64,000 bases of DNA, taken from assembly GCF_001192835.1 (NCBI RefSeq), contig NZ_DF968182.1:1800345-1864344 (forward strand), in the 5' to 3' direction. Each line of letters opens with the position of its first letter. Position 1 is the first letter of the stretch. Source of the DNA: Lentimicrobium saccharophilum (GTDB lineage: Bacteria; Bacteroidota; Bacteroidia; Bacteroidales; Lentimicrobiaceae). The notes below the pieces were generated by a model. It had not been told where the DNA came from and ran no database searches. It was given only the letters and a program-made list of their open reading frames with translations. The position numbers were made by a program, and so were the translations under genes. Of the stretch, positions 23,922 through 34,751 are shown in pieces.

Positions 23922-26303
23922 CTATTCCGCTGCATTCCTGGCCTTGACAGCCCTTTTCCAGATACCGACCGTGATGCCCGTAAACATAATGACAGCGCCA
24001 GCCCAGAGTATGAATATCCAGGGAAAATGCAGAATCTTCACTACAACAAATTCCGGCTTCTTCTCAAATATCCCCACATTGATGGTCCTTGCCATTTCCG
24101 AAACCTTATCGAATCTCAATCTCAAACCCGAGCCCGGGATCTCCGCAACCCCGCTTTCGGCCATACCGCCATTCACGGTATAAGTAAGCGGGTATGTCTG
24201 TTCCATACCCAGGCTGTCTTTTGCCTTCAGCATTGCCATGATGGAAATCTGCTCTGCATCGGCACTCATATTGCTGATATACAGGGAGTCGAATATAACC
24301 GGGACTTTACCAGCCTCTAACGTGTCACCAAGGGTAAAATCAACACTACCCGAATAAACATAACCATCCGGCATGCGTTTGGCCCTGTCTTCGGCAAAGG
24401 TTATATACATGTATATATCACCGCTCAGCATATTCCGCGTGTCAGGGTTATGTACATTTCCCATCATGGAATTATACTTCACTGATGGATAAAGGGAAAA
24501 ACTAAGATGAAGTTCACCGTCTTTGTCCTCCTCAAGAAAATCAATCTGATGGAAGGTCTCATCCCGCACATCCTTGCTGCCCGAATAGTTGATCTTGTAC
24601 TTTCCCAGTGGCTTCATCATCCCTTTGAACAACATCAGGTTATCTCCACCTCCAGGCATACCCGGAGCCCCGCCTTTCGACAGCGTTTCTGTATTGGAAA
24701 AAGTAATCAGTACACCCAGCAGAAAAATCCCGAATCCGACATGGGTGATGCCGGCAGCCGAATTACCCCTTACGGAAGCAAACCTGAACAGGTAGGCTAC
24801 GGAAGTAAGGATTGTAAATACAATGCAGAAAAGAAACACCCCATGCACCACACTCATATCATTGTCTGCAATAAAGCCCCAGATGGCGACAATCAGCGCA
24901 AGTACAAACGGATAAATAATATTATGCAGGAACGATTTAATGTCATTTTTCCCATAGCTCAGATATTGCCCGATACTCAGGAGGAGTGTCATCATAATGG
25001 CAAATGGCAGTTGCCAGGTGTTGTAGAAGTTGACCACATCGGAGGGTGGAGCCATACTCGTACCAAAAACTTTATTGATAACCGGAACCGAGGTAGTGCT
25101 GATCACCTGAAATGCCGCCAGTAACATCACAATTGCCCCGTACATCATCAGAAATTCCCTGGTAAAAAGTTCAGGCAGGTCATTTGCCCTGATGTTCTTC
25201 CGGTTCTTGATCAACTGCCATACCGGAAGTAATATAAAAATAACTGTAAACAGTATCAGTTGAAAACTCCTTCCGTCATCGCCGAACGCATGCACCGAAG
25301 TTTCGCCAAGCACGCCCGAACGGGTCAGGTAACTGGCGTAAATCACCATGATAAAACCAAGGAAAGTGAATATATAAGTGCCATAATAGTACTTATCCCG
25401 CTTATAGGACAGCAGCATATAATGCAATGCGGCAACCAATACCATCCAGGGAACCAGTGAGGCATTTTCTACCGGATCCCATGCCCAGAATCCGCCGAAA
25501 GTCAATGACTGATATGCCCAGGCTCCTCCGAGTAAAAGTCCGGTACCAAGCAGGCCAATGGCCAGGAGCATCCAGGGCAATACCGGTTTAAGCCAGTAGC
25601 GCTTATCTCCCTGAACCAGCGAAGCGAAAGCGAAAGCATAAGGAAAAATAGCAGTGGCGTAACCCATAAAAAGCAGGGGCGGATGAATGACCATCCAGGG
25701 ATTCTCGAGCAGCGGATTCAGGCCGTTCCCATCCCTGATGAAACTCAGATAATTCGGATTTTTAAAGAAATCATTACCCATGTTTTCAGGCACTTCCCTT
25801 AACAGGAGAAAGGGATCACTCCCAATAGAAATTCCGAAGAAATTCAACCCCAGCACCATGGTTACCAGAATCAGCTGGGCAATAACAACGATTGACATAA
25901 CTCCGCTTTCCAGTTTTCGGGCTGTCAGCATGGCCCCGATTCCAAAGAGCCCGATAAACAAAGCCCAGAGCAGAAAGCTACCCTCCTGCCCTGCCCAGAA
26001 ACTGGAAATTATATACTTACCAGGCATCAGCGAAGAGGAATGCTTGAATGCATAGGCATATTCATAGTAGTGATTTACAATGATGTAAAACAACGCAGCA
26101 CTCACACCGACTATTGAGAAAGTCTGTATCAGGTAAAACAGCCTGCCGGAGTTGCGCTGCTTCAGATCAGCCAGTGAGCCTGATTTAAGGGCCCGGAAAT
26201 AAAAGAACAGGGAAAAAATACCGGCAATGAGCGAAAGATAGATCAAAGCCCTGCCGGTAATGGCTGGCGCAAGGTGTTCGCCGATATATGCAATTTCATT
26301 CAT
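23922..26303 (-). CDS. ccsA: Cytochrome c assembly protein (CcmF/CcsA family)
   Basis: 793 residues with about 14-15 membrane helices. The haem-handling WWD-type motif GGFWAWDPVENASLVPWMV is at about 270, with flanking conserved His residues (NPWMVIHPPLLFMGY before, ALHYML and TSVHAFG after). The C-terminal soluble region (about 560-750) is periplasmic in CcmF proteins. These proteins attach haem to the CxxCH of c-type cytochromes in the periplasm. The usual ccm partner genes are not beside it here. A terminator-like hairpin lies in its leader at 26330-26354. Confidence 0.9.
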   Translation of the reverse strand: MNEIAYIGEHLAPAITGRALIYLSLIAGIFSLFFYFRALKSGSLADLKQRNSGRLFYLIQTFSIVGVSAALFYIIVNHYYEYAYAFKHSSSLMPGKYIISSFWAGQEGSFLLWALFIGLFGIGAMLTARKLESGVMSIVVIAQLILVTMVLGLNFFGISIGSDPFLLLREVPENMGNDFFKNPNYLSFIRDGNGLNPLLENPWMVIHPPLLFMGYATAIFPYAFAFASLVQGDKRYWLKPVLPWMLLAIGLLGTGLLLGGAWAYQSLTFGGFWAWDPVENASLVPWMVLVAALHYMLLSYKRDKYYYGTYIFTFLGFIMVIYASYLTRSGVLGETSVHAFGDDGRSFQLILFTVIFILLPVWQLIKNRKNIRANDLPELFTREFLMMYGAIVMLLAAFQVISTTSVPVINKVFGTSMAPPSDVVNFYNTWQLPFAIMMTLLLSIGQYLSYGKNDIKSFLHNIIYPFVLALIVAIWGFIADNDMSVVHGVFLFCIVFTILTSVAYLFRFASVRGNSAAGITHVGFGIFLLGVLITFSNTETLSKGGAPGMPGGGDNLMLFKGMMKPLGKYKINYSGSKDVRDETFHQIDFLEEDKDGELHLSFSLYPSVKYNSMMGNVHNPDTRNMLSGDIYMYITFAEDRAKRMPDGYVYSGSVDFTLGDTLEAGKVPVIFDSLYISNMSADAEQISIMAMLKAKDSLGMEQTYPLTYTVNGGMAESGVAEIPGSGLRLRFDKVSEMARTINVGIFEKKPEFVVVKILHFPWIFILWAGAVIMFTGITVGIWKRAVKARNAAE

Positions 26304-26329
26304 AAGTAGATATTTATCAATGATTAAGC

Positions 26330-26354
26330 AAAAAAAGCAGCGGATTTTCCGCTG
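26330..26354 (-). promoter_or_regulatory. Terminator-like hairpin in the leader of the cytochrome-assembly gene
   Basis: On the minus strand CAGCGGA, loop AAA, TCCGCTG, then C and seven Ts (complement of 26330-26336), 27 bp before the ATG at 26303. It has the form of an intrinsic terminator although the next gene upstream is divergent, so premature termination (attenuation) of this gene is a candidate role. Confidence 0.6.
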
Positions 26355-26494
26355 ACAGATGAAAACATGTAAAATGAAGCACTAAAATACAACACTTTCC
26401 TTTGTTTTTCAGAAAGAAAAAAATCATCTTTGTAAAGCAGGATTTATTATCCCTTTTGTAATCCCCTTATCAGTCTCATGCTCAGGTAACATAT

Positions 26495-27622
26495 ATGCTA
26501 ATTGATGTCAGGATTGTTAACAGCAGGAAACTTCTGTCTGTTTTTATAAATCTTCCTGCCCGCATACACAAAGGGCACAAAAACTGGTTACCACCCATCT
26601 ATCATGATGAATGGCTTTTTTTCAATCCCCGCCGGAACAAGGCCTTCAACTATTGCGATACCATACTGGCACTCGCTTTCAGCCAGGGCATTGCCGTGGG
26701 GCGCATCATGGGCATTATTCATCATCCTTATAATGAACTCAAAGGGGAAAAATCGGCCCGCTTCAGCCATTTCGATTGCACTGACAATCCTGAAGCAGCT
26801 TCAGCCCTGCTGAAATTCATTGAAAACTGGGCAAAAGAAAAAGGAATGAATCAGGTGACAGGCCCTTACGGATTTTCAGACAAAGATCCGCAAGGCTTCC
26901 TTTTTGAAGGATATGATGATATCCCCTTGATTGACACCTCATGCAACCTTCCCTACATGGTTGATTATACCGTGAATAATGGCTATTCGAAACTGGTAGA
27001 CTGTCTTACCTACCGGTTTGACATCGATTTTATGATGCCAGACATCTATCAGCGCGTTCAACAGCGCCTGATGAACACACACAGGTACACCATTCTTGAG
27101 TTTAGGAATAAGCGCGCGCTTAAACCTCACATCGTACCGGTACTCAGGCTGGTAAACGAAACCTACCGCAACCTTTACGGGTTTTATCCCATGGAAGAAA
27201 CCGAAATGCATGACCTTGCCAGAAGGTATATGCCGGTGCTTGATCCGCGATTTGTAAAAATCATTATGCTGGATCAGGAACTGGTTGGATTTGTAGTGGG
27301 GCTGGCAAATATGTCGGAAGGAATTATGCGTGCCAAAGGAAAACTATTCCCGTTTGGCTGGTACTTCATTTTACAATCCCTGAATAATTCAACACAGCTT
27401 GATCTGATGCTGGGGGCAGTCAAACCGGGGCACCAGGGGTTGGGACTGGAAATCAGCATGGGTCTCCGTCTGCTGGAATCGGCAAGAACCGCAGGAATCA
27501 AGACCATTGAGACCCATCTTATACTGGAGTCGAATCAGCGCATGCGGGCGGTGATTGAACGCATCAATGCCCCGATAGTAAAACGCTTCAGGGTTTTCAC
27601 AAAAAAAATCCCCGGAAACTGA
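26495..27622 (+). CDS. GNAT-like N-acetyltransferase-fold protein
   Basis: 375 residues. The first part has YHDEWLFFNPRRNKAFNYCD and GIAVGRIMGIIHHPYNE, and the middle NQVTGPYGFSDKDPQGFLFEGYDD, motifs of a YghO-like group usually annotated as GNAT or hypothetical. The C-terminal part (about 260-360) has LVGFVVGLANMSEG and VKPGHQGLGLEISMGLRLLESARTAG, like the acetyl-CoA-binding loop, then HLILESNQRMRAVIERI. Substrate unknown. Convergent with eno; its last codons and stop lie inside eno's terminator hairpin. Confidence 0.7.
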   Translation: MLIDVRIVNSRKLLSVFINLPARIHKGHKNWLPPIYHDEWLFFNPRRNKAFNYCDTILALAFSQGIAVGRIMGIIHHPYNELKGEKSARFSHFDCTDNPEAASALLKFIENWAKEKGMNQVTGPYGFSDKDPQGFLFEGYDDIPLIDTSCNLPYMVDYTVNNGYSKLVDCLTYRFDIDFMMPDIYQRVQQRLMNTHRYTILEFRNKRALKPHIVPVLRLVNETYRNLYGFYPMEETEMHDLARRYMPVLDPRFVKIIMLDQELVGFVVGLANMSEGIMRAKGKLFPFGWYFILQSLNNSTQLDLMLGAVKPGHQGLGLEISMGLRLLESARTAGIKTIETHLILESNQRMRAVIERINAPIVKRFRVFTKKIPGN

Positions 27623-27635
27623 ACATTCCCGGGGA
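27601..27635 (-). terminator. Terminator of eno, overlapping the convergent gene's 3' end
   Basis: On the minus strand TCCCCGG, 13-base loop, CCGGGGA, then eight Ts (complement of 27601-27608). 22 bp after the eno stop. The plus-strand gene's TGA (27620-27622) is in the loop and its last codons form one arm. Confidence 0.85.
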
Positions 27636-27656
27636 AAATTTACAAGATTATAAACG

Positions 27657-29048
<1,392 letters not shown>

Positions 29049-29083
29049 CTACCTTATCCTCATCCCTTAAAAACAGTAAATCT

Positions 29084-29620
29084 TTATTCTTTGTTTTCGG
29101 TATTTTCGGCAGCTGGTTCTTCAGAAACATTTTCTGTTTTGGGAGCCGCTTCGGTTTTAGCCACCGGCTTTTCCGGTTTGGCCACCGTGGTTTTATCCTT
29201 GGTGCCACGGCTGCGGCGGGTGGTTTTAGCTTTGGGTGCTTCTTTGGCAGCCAGCATATTTTCGTTGAAATCCACCAGTTCCATCATGCACATTTCTGCA
29301 TTGTCACCCAGGCGGTTACCGGTTTTCAGAATCCTTGTGTAACCTCCGGGGCGATTGGCAACTTTAACAGATACTTCCCTGAAAAGCGCGACAACAGCCT
29401 CTTTATTCTGAAGGTAGCTGAAAACCATCCTGCGCGAATGTGTAGAATCTTCTTTGGAACGGGTAATCAACGGCTCTACATATCCCCTCAACGCCTTGGC
29501 TTTTGCAAGCGTGGTGTTGATGCGTTTATGAAGGATAAGCGAAGATGCCATGTTCGAAAGCATTGCCTTACGATGGGCACTTGTCCTCCCCAGATGATTG
29601 ACTTTCTTTCCGTGTCTCAT
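29084..29620 (-). CDS. rplQ: 50S ribosomal protein L17, with long C-terminal tail
   Basis: 178 residues. The first about 120 are L17 ([21 protein letters not shown], then [21 protein letters not shown]). The final about 55 residues are a low-complexity Lys/Ala/Glu/Thr tail ([13 protein letters not shown], then [15 protein letters not shown]) absent from E. coli L17 and common in Bacteroidetes forms. L17 lies near the exit of the large-subunit tunnel. 5 bp after rpoA. Confidence 0.97.
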   Translation of the reverse strand: MRHGKKVNHLGRTSAHRKAMLSNMASSLILHKRINTTLAKAKALRGYVEPLITRSKEDSTHSRRMVFSYLQNKEAVVALFREVSVKVANRPGGYTRILKTGNRLGDNAEMCMMELVDFNENMLAAKEAPKAKTTRRSRGTKDKTTVAKPEKPVAKTEAAPKTENVSEEPAAENTENKE

Positions 29621-29625
29621 TTCAA

Positions 29626-30618
29626 TTAATCCTTATCAAGTTTATATTTTGCAATATTCATTCCGAATTCCAGGTTTTTCGACTTCACAAGCTCTTCAAG
29701 CTCGGTGAGTGATTTTTTACCAAAATTGCGGAATTTTAAAAGGTCATTCTTGTTGTATGATACCAGTTCACCCAGGGTTTCTACATCAGCTGCCTTCAGG
29801 CAGTTAAGAGCCCTTACAGAAAGATCCATGTCAACAAGTTTGGTCTTCAGCAGTTGACGAATGTGAAGTGAGGTTTCATCAAATTCCTCAGCAACGGCTT
29901 TTTCTTCAGTATCGATGGTAATTTTTTCATCCGAGAAGAGCATAAAGTGATGAATGAGTATCCTGGCGGATTCTTTCAGCGCTTCCTTGGGATGAATAGA
30001 GCCATCGGTGATTAGTTCCAGTATGAGTTTTTCATAGTCGGTTTTCTGCTCCACGCGGAAATTCTCGATGGTATATTTCACATTCTTTACAGGTGTGTGA
30101 ATCGAGTCAATCGCGATGGTACCGATAGGGGCACCAGCTTGTTTGTTTTCCTCAGCAGGCACATAACCGCGGCCCTTGTCAATAGTGAGATCGATGACAA
30201 GTTTTACTGAAGGTTCCATATGGCAGATCTCCACTTCGGGATTCAAAACCTGAAATACCGAGAGGAACTTATTGATGTCACCGGCCATAAAAGTATCCTG
30301 ACCGGAAATGACCAGGCGGATCTTTTCGCTGGTTTCGGAATCAAGCAATCGTTTGAACCGGATTTTCTTCAGATTGAGGATAATGTCGGTAACATCTTCC
30401 ACAACGCCTTTGATCGAGGAGAATTCCATATCAACTCCATCAATCCGTACAGAGGTGATCGCATAACCTTCCAATGAGGAAAGCAGTATCCTTCTGAGTG
30501 CATTGCCGATGGTAATTCCGAATCCTGGTTCAAGAGGCCTGAATTCAAAAACGCCTTTTGAATCATCAGCTTCGACCATGATAACCTTTTCAGGCTTTTG
30601 AAATGCTAATATTGCCAT
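29626..30618 (-). CDS. rpoA: RNA polymerase subunit alpha
   Basis: 330 residues from the ATG at 30618 ([14 protein letters not shown]); a frame open to 30720 is ignored because it overlaps the upstream spacer and lacks similarity. N-terminal assembly domain ([20 protein letters not shown]) and C-terminal DNA/activator-binding domain ([33 protein letters not shown]) are both complete. Sits in the alpha operon between rpsD and rplQ as usual. Confidence 0.97.
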   Translation of the reverse strand: MAILAFQKPEKVIMVEADDSKGVFEFRPLEPGFGITIGNALRRILLSSLEGYAITSVRIDGVDMEFSSIKGVVEDVTDIILNLKKIRFKRLLDSETSEKIRLVISGQDTFMAGDINKFLSVFQVLNPEVEICHMEPSVKLVIDLTIDKGRGYVPAEENKQAGAPIGTIAIDSIHTPVKNVKYTIENFRVEQKTDYEKLILELITDGSIHPKEALKESARILIHHFMLFSDEKITIDTEEKAVAEEFDETSLHIRQLLKTKLVDMDLSVRALNCLKAADVETLGELVSYNKNDLLKFRNFGKKSLTELEELVKSKNLEFGMNIAKYKLDKD

Positions 30619-30661
30619 ATTATCTTCCTCTTGTGTAATGAATTTATAAACCGTAAAATCG

Positions 30662-31267
30662 TTATTTGGAGTACAACTCAACGATGAGCTGTTCCTTAAT
30701 GTTTTCGGGAATATCTTCACGAGCCGGAAGGCTGGCCAATTTTCCTGTCAAAAGCGTGCTGTCCCATTCAAGCCAGGGGTAGGTATTCCGTTTTGAAGCC
30801 AGGGCATTCTGGATCACTTCCAGAGATTTGGATTTCTCCCGCACTGCAACAACATCACCCAGCTTCAGTTCATAAGAAGGCACATTCACTACTGAACCAT
30901 TTACCATGATGTGACGATGAGTCACCAGCTGGCGCGCAGCGCTGCGTGTGGGAGCAATACCCAAACGATAGACCACATTGTCGAGACGTGATTCAATCAG
31001 CTGAAGCAGTACCTCACCCGGCATGCCTTTTTTACGGCTTGCTTTATGGAAAGTATTTTTAAACTGTTTCTCGAGAATTCCGTATGTATATTTGGCTTTC
31101 TGCTTCTCCTGAAGCTGTGTTCCGTATTCAGAAAGTTTTTTACGCCTCTTCGAATTTCCGTGCATACCCGGGGCATAGTTTTTCTTCTCGAAATACTTGT
31201 CCGGACCGTAGATCGGATCTTTGAATTTTCGTGCAATTTTGGTTCTTGGACCTGTATACCTGGCCAT
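30662..31267 (-). CDS. rpsD: 30S ribosomal protein S4 (zinc-free form)
   Basis: 201 residues. [20 protein letters not shown] lacks the four Cys of zinc-binding S4. The S4 RNA-binding domain ([22 protein letters not shown]) is standard. S4 nucleates 30S assembly and often represses its own operon by binding the leader; the 101-bp gap upstream, the largest among the ribosomal genes here, holds an inverted repeat (31309-31357). Confidence 0.97.
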   Translation of the reverse strand: MARYTGPRTKIARKFKDPIYGPDKYFEKKNYAPGMHGNSKRRKKLSEYGTQLQEKQKAKYTYGILEKQFKNTFHKASRKKGMPGEVLLQLIESRLDNVVYRLGIAPTRSAARQLVTHRHIMVNGSVVNVPSYELKLGDVVAVREKSKSLEVIQNALASKRNTYPWLEWDSTLLTGKLASLPAREDIPENIKEQLIVELYSK

Positions 31268-31308
31268 AGTTACTTGTTATTTGATGTCAATTTGTTTTCA
31301 GTGATCAC

Positions 31309-31357
31309 TCCGGTAGCCGCGTTACAAACCATCCTGAAGGGCTAGACAAGTACCGGA
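31309..31357 (-). promoter_or_regulatory. Inverted repeat in the rpsD leader
   Basis: TCCGGTA (31309-31315) and TACCGGA (31351-31357), 35 bases apart, inside the rpsK-rpsD gap. It could form the base of a folded leader for S4 autoregulation; not a match to any leader I can name. Confidence 0.3.
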
Positions 31358-31368
31358 ATTAAAAAAAA

Positions 31369-31758
31369 TTATACCCTTCTCCTCTTGGGAGGACGACAAC
31401 CGTTGTGCGGCAGTGGGGTTACATCCATGATTTCCATAACCTCAATGCCTGAAGAATGAATGGTACGGATGGCAGATTCCCTTCCCGAACCAGGCCCCTT
31501 CACAAACACTTTTACTTTGCGCAGGCCCATATCGTATGCAACCTTTGAGCACTCGGTAGCAGCCATCTGTGCAGCGTACGGGGTGTTCTTCTTCGAGCCC
31601 CTGAACCCCATCTTACCAGCGGATGCCCAGCTGATAACCTGACCGGCATTGTTGGTGAGCGAGATTATGATGTTGTTGAAAGATGCACTCACATAGGCTC
31701 TTCCAATGGGATCAACCTTAACAACTTTTTTCTTTGATGTTTTAGCAGTTTTTGCCAT
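31369..31758 (-). CDS. rpsK: 30S ribosomal protein S11
   Basis: 129 residues. Motifs [31 protein letters not shown] split over the core, and the C-terminal [18 protein letters not shown]. Binds 16S rRNA at the platform. Follows rpsM by 52 bp. Confidence 0.98.
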   Translation of the reverse strand: MAKTAKTSKKKVVKVDPIGRAYVSASFNNIIISLTNNAGQVISWASAGKMGFRGSKKNTPYAAQMAATECSKVAYDMGLRKVKVFVKGPGSGRESAIRTIHSSGIEVMEIMDVTPLPHNGCRPPKRRRV

Positions 31759-31810
31759 AACAATGTTTTTTCGACAATTCGTTTGGTTTATTATAAGGTT
31801 AAATCAACGA

Positions 31811-32191
31811 TTAACCTTTCGTTGCTTTCTTCTTGTTGGCAACAGTTTTCTTTCTTCCTTTACGGGTACGCGCATTGTTCTTGGTACTCTGTCCGCGGAG
31901 CGGAAGACCCAGACGATGCCTTACCCCACGGTAACAGCCAATATCCATCAATCGCTTGATGTTGGTCTGTACTTCTGACCTCAGCGCACCTTCCACTTTG
32001 TACTGATCACTGATGATGGTACGAATGGCATTCTGTTCGTCGTCATTCCAGTCCTGAACCTTCTTGTTCAGATCAACACCGGCAGCCTGCAGAATCTTCT
32101 GAGCGGTGCTGCGGCCGATTCCGTAAATATAGGTAAGACCAATCTCACCTCTTTTGTTTTTGGGTATATCAATACCAGCAATACGTGCCAT
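31811..32191 (-). CDS. rpsM: 30S ribosomal protein S13
   Basis: 126 residues. [20 protein letters not shown] start, helix-two-turn-helix region, [19 protein letters not shown] and a basic tail of Lys/Arg. Contacts tRNA and the central 50S bridge. 26 bp after rpmJ. Confidence 0.98.
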   Translation of the reverse strand: MARIAGIDIPKNKRGEIGLTYIYGIGRSTAQKILQAAGVDLNKKVQDWNDDEQNAIRTIISDQYKVEGALRSEVQTNIKRLMDIGCYRGVRHRLGLPLRGQSTKNNARTRKGRKKTVANKKKATKG

Positions 32192-32217
32192 ATATTGTTT
32201 TGTTGTTTGTTAAACGC

Positions 32218-32334
32218 TTAACCTTGTCTTTGTTTGTACTTGGGGTTCTTTTTGTTGATGATGTACAACCGCCCTTTCCTTCTGACAATTTTACAGTCAG
32301 GTGTTCTTTTCTTGACTGATGCTCTTACTTTCAT
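32218..32334 (-). CDS. rpmJ: 50S ribosomal protein L36 (zinc-free form)
   Basis: 38 residues read directly from the minus strand: starts [19 protein letters not shown] and ends NPKYKQRQG. Of the usual CxxC...C...H zinc ligands only one Cys (residue 14) remains; the others are Thr, Asn and Tyr, so zinc binding is not expected. Position between infA and rpsM is the normal one. Confidence 0.95.
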   Translation of the reverse strand: MKVRASVKKRTPDCKIVRRKGRLYIINKKNPKYKQRQG

Positions 32335-32351
32335 TTTACAAGATGGTTTGT

Positions 32352-32570
32352 TTATTTGTATCTGAAAATTATTCTTCCCTTGGTCAGGTCATAGGGCGAC
32401 ATTTCAAGCTTCACCTTATCACCAGGCAAAATCTTGATGTAGTGCATCCTCATTTTTCCCGAAATGTGGGCTGTAATGATGTGCCCGTTCTCAAGCTCAA
32501 CACGGAACATCGCGTTTCCCAGCGATTCAGTAACCGTTCCGTCCTGTTCTATCGAAATCTGTTTTGCCAT
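32352..32570 (-). CDS. infA: Translation initiation factor IF-1
   Basis: 72 residues, the standard length, single OB fold: [39 protein letters not shown], and RGRIIFRYK-like end ([10 protein letters not shown]). Binds the A site of the 30S subunit at initiation. Between map (11 bp) and rpmJ (17 bp). Confidence 0.98.
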   Translation of the reverse strand: MAKQISIEQDGTVTESLGNAMFRVELENGHIITAHISGKMRMHYIKILPGDKVKLEMSPYDLTKGRIIFRYK

Positions 32571-32581
32571 GTAATTTCAAG

Positions 32582-33361
32582 TTATTTTTTTGACTCAAGT
32601 ACTTTTTCAATTTCATCAAAAGACGATAAAATGTCAGTGCTCCCCTCTCTGATGGCAATCGCATGCTCAAAATGCGCCGAAGGTTTACGATCAGCAGTTC
32701 TGATTGTCCAGCCGTCTTTGTCCTGTGATACCTGCCGGCGTCCAAGGTTAATCATAGGCTCGATACAGATCACCAGTCCCGGTTGAAGCATGGTTCCAAC
32801 ACCACGCTTGCCGAAATTCGGCACTTCCGGTTTTTCGTGCAGATGCCGGCCAAGTCCGTGTCCTACCAGGTCACGTACCACTGAATAACCGAATTGTTCC
32901 ACATAAGCCTGTATTTCAAAACCTATATCTCCGGTCCGTTTGCCTGCTTTCGCGGCCTCAATTCCCAGATAAAGCGATTTCTTGGTTCGCTCCATCAGCA
33001 GCTGTACTTCTTCAGTAACATTACCGACGGCAAAGGAATATGCGGAATCACCGTAAAATCCGTTCAGGATTACACCACAGTCAACCGAAACAAGATCACC
33101 ATCCTTCAGCACCTGATTCCCGGGAATTCCATGCACCACAACATCGTTAACCGATACACACAAAGTGCCGGGGAAACCGCCGTAACCTTTAAATCCGGGC
33201 ACAGCCCCATGATCACGGATAAATGTTTCTGCCACCTTATCGAGCGAAGCGGTAGTTATGCCTGGTTGAATGTGCCTGGCAACTTCAGCAAGGGTCTTAC
33301 CAACAAGTAAAGAACTTAATCTTATTAATTCAATTTCTTCGTCAGTCTTGTAATAAATCAT
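32582..33361 (-). CDS. map: Type I methionine aminopeptidase
   Basis: 259 residues. Metal ligands visible: Asp pair in VSVDCGVILNGFYGDSA, His in VGHGLGRHLHEKPEVPN, Glu in VICIEPMIN and Glu in the HFEHAIAIREG region is expected at the C-terminus (FEHAIAIREGS). Removes the N-terminal Met from new proteins. 24 bp after secY, the usual place in the spc operon. Confidence 0.97.
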   Translation of the reverse strand: MIYYKTDEEIELIRLSSLLVGKTLAEVARHIQPGITTASLDKVAETFIRDHGAVPGFKGYGGFPGTLCVSVNDVVVHGIPGNQVLKDGDLVSVDCGVILNGFYGDSAYSFAVGNVTEEVQLLMERTKKSLYLGIEAAKAGKRTGDIGFEIQAYVEQFGYSVVRDLVGHGLGRHLHEKPEVPNFGKRGVGTMLQPGLVICIEPMINLGRRQVSQDKDGWTIRTADRKPSAHFEHAIAIREGSTDILSSFDEIEKVLESKK

Positions 33362-33385
33362 CTTTCAGCACTCAAGTCTGTCACA

Positions 33386-34744
33386 CTAGCCCATATTGAT
33401 TGATGAACGGCCTTTGATACGACCTGACTTTGTCAGACCATCGTAATGCCTCATCAGCAAATGGCTTTCAATTTGTTGTAGCGTATCAAGCACCACACCC
33501 ACCAGAATAAGCAGTGAAGTACCGCCATAAAACTGGGCAAATTGTGCAGTGATACCTATTTTACTGACCAGTGCGGGCATGATAGCTACAAAAGCCAGGA
33601 AAAGAGAACCCGGAAGGGTTATGCGCGACATGATCTGGTCAATAAACTCAGCTGTTTTCTTTCCGGGTTTAACACCAGGAATAAAACCGTTGTTCTTCTT
33701 CATATCCTCTGCCATCTGATTCGGATTAATGGTGATGGCGGTATAGAAGTAGGTAAATACAACAATCAGCAGGGCGAATACAAAATTGTACCAGAATCCA
33801 TTGATGTTGGTGAATGCGGAAGCAAATCCCGTTAAGGTTTCTGATTCGGCGAATCCGGCCAGTGTCAGCGGCAGGAACATAATTGCCTGGGCGAAAATAA
33901 TCGGCATAACGCCGGCAGCATTCACCTTCAGGGGAATATATTGTCTTACTCCACCGTACTGTTTATTACCAACAATGCGCTTTGCATACTGTACAGGAAT
34001 TTTGCGGGTCCCCTGAACCAGCAGTATACTGATCAGGATTACGCCGATCAGGACGGCAAGTTCTACGATAAAGATGACCAGTCCGCCGCCTTTCTGCTCC
34101 ATACGTGAAACCAGTTCACCAAACAGTGCGAAGGGCAGACGGGCAATAATCCCGATCATGATGATAAGTGAAATACCGTTTCCGATACCTTTATCGGTAA
34201 TCCTTTCACCAAGCCACATTACAAACAGGGTTCCTGAAATCAGAATAATTACAGAAGATACCCAGAAGAAAGTGGTGGGCGAAGTAACCGCAGGATCGAA
34301 TGGTGTAATGGCCTGGGCGGGAAGCTGCGAAACAAGGTTCGCAATATAACCCGGAGCCTGGAAACCAGTGATCAGCACGGTGAGATAACGGGTAATCTGA
34401 TTGATTTTCTTACGTCCGCTTTCTCCCTCCTTCTGCAATTTCTGGAAGTAAGGGATTGCCATACCAAGCAACTGTACCACGATGGATGCAGAGATGTAAG
34501 GCATAATCCCAAGCGCGAAAATGGAGGCGTTCGAAAATGCGCCCCCCGAGAACATATTCAACAATCCGAGCAGTCCTCCGCTGGTCTGATTCTGAAGATT
34601 TGCCAGCTGGTTGGGATCAACACCCGGCAGAACAACATAAGAGCCTAACCTGTAAAGCAAAACGATTCCAATGGTATAACCAATGCGTTTGCGCAGATCC
34701 TCGATCTTATAAATGTTCCTGATAGTCTGTATGAAACGTTTCAT
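33386..34744 (-). CDS. secY: Preprotein translocase subunit SecY
   Basis: 452 residues with ten membrane helices. SecY motifs: the plug region GGLLGLLNMFSGGAFSNAS, GIMPYISASIVVQLL, GIGNGISLIIMIGI and NPNQMAEDMKKNNGFIPGVK-type cytoplasmic loop. Forms the Sec channel for all signal-peptide proteins in the window. 7 bp after rplO. Confidence 0.98.
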   Translation of the reverse strand: MKRFIQTIRNIYKIEDLRKRIGYTIGIVLLYRLGSYVVLPGVDPNQLANLQNQTSGGLLGLLNMFSGGAFSNASIFALGIMPYISASIVVQLLGMAIPYFQKLQKEGESGRKKINQITRYLTVLITGFQAPGYIANLVSQLPAQAITPFDPAVTSPTTFFWVSSVIILISGTLFVMWLGERITDKGIGNGISLIIMIGIIARLPFALFGELVSRMEQKGGGLVIFIVELAVLIGVILISILLVQGTRKIPVQYAKRIVGNKQYGGVRQYIPLKVNAAGVMPIIFAQAIMFLPLTLAGFAESETLTGFASAFTNINGFWYNFVFALLIVVFTYFYTAITINPNQMAEDMKKNNGFIPGVKPGKKTAEFIDQIMSRITLPGSLFLAFVAIMPALVSKIGITAQFAQFYGGTSLLILVGVVLDTLQQIESHLLMRHYDGLTKSGRIKGRSSINMG

Positions 34745-34751
34745 CTACAGT

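Noticed and set aside
30619-30720. A 34-residue N-terminal extension of rpoA
   Set aside because: Known alpha subunits begin at [14 protein letters not shown]; the extra codons cross the intergenic spacer and match nothing.
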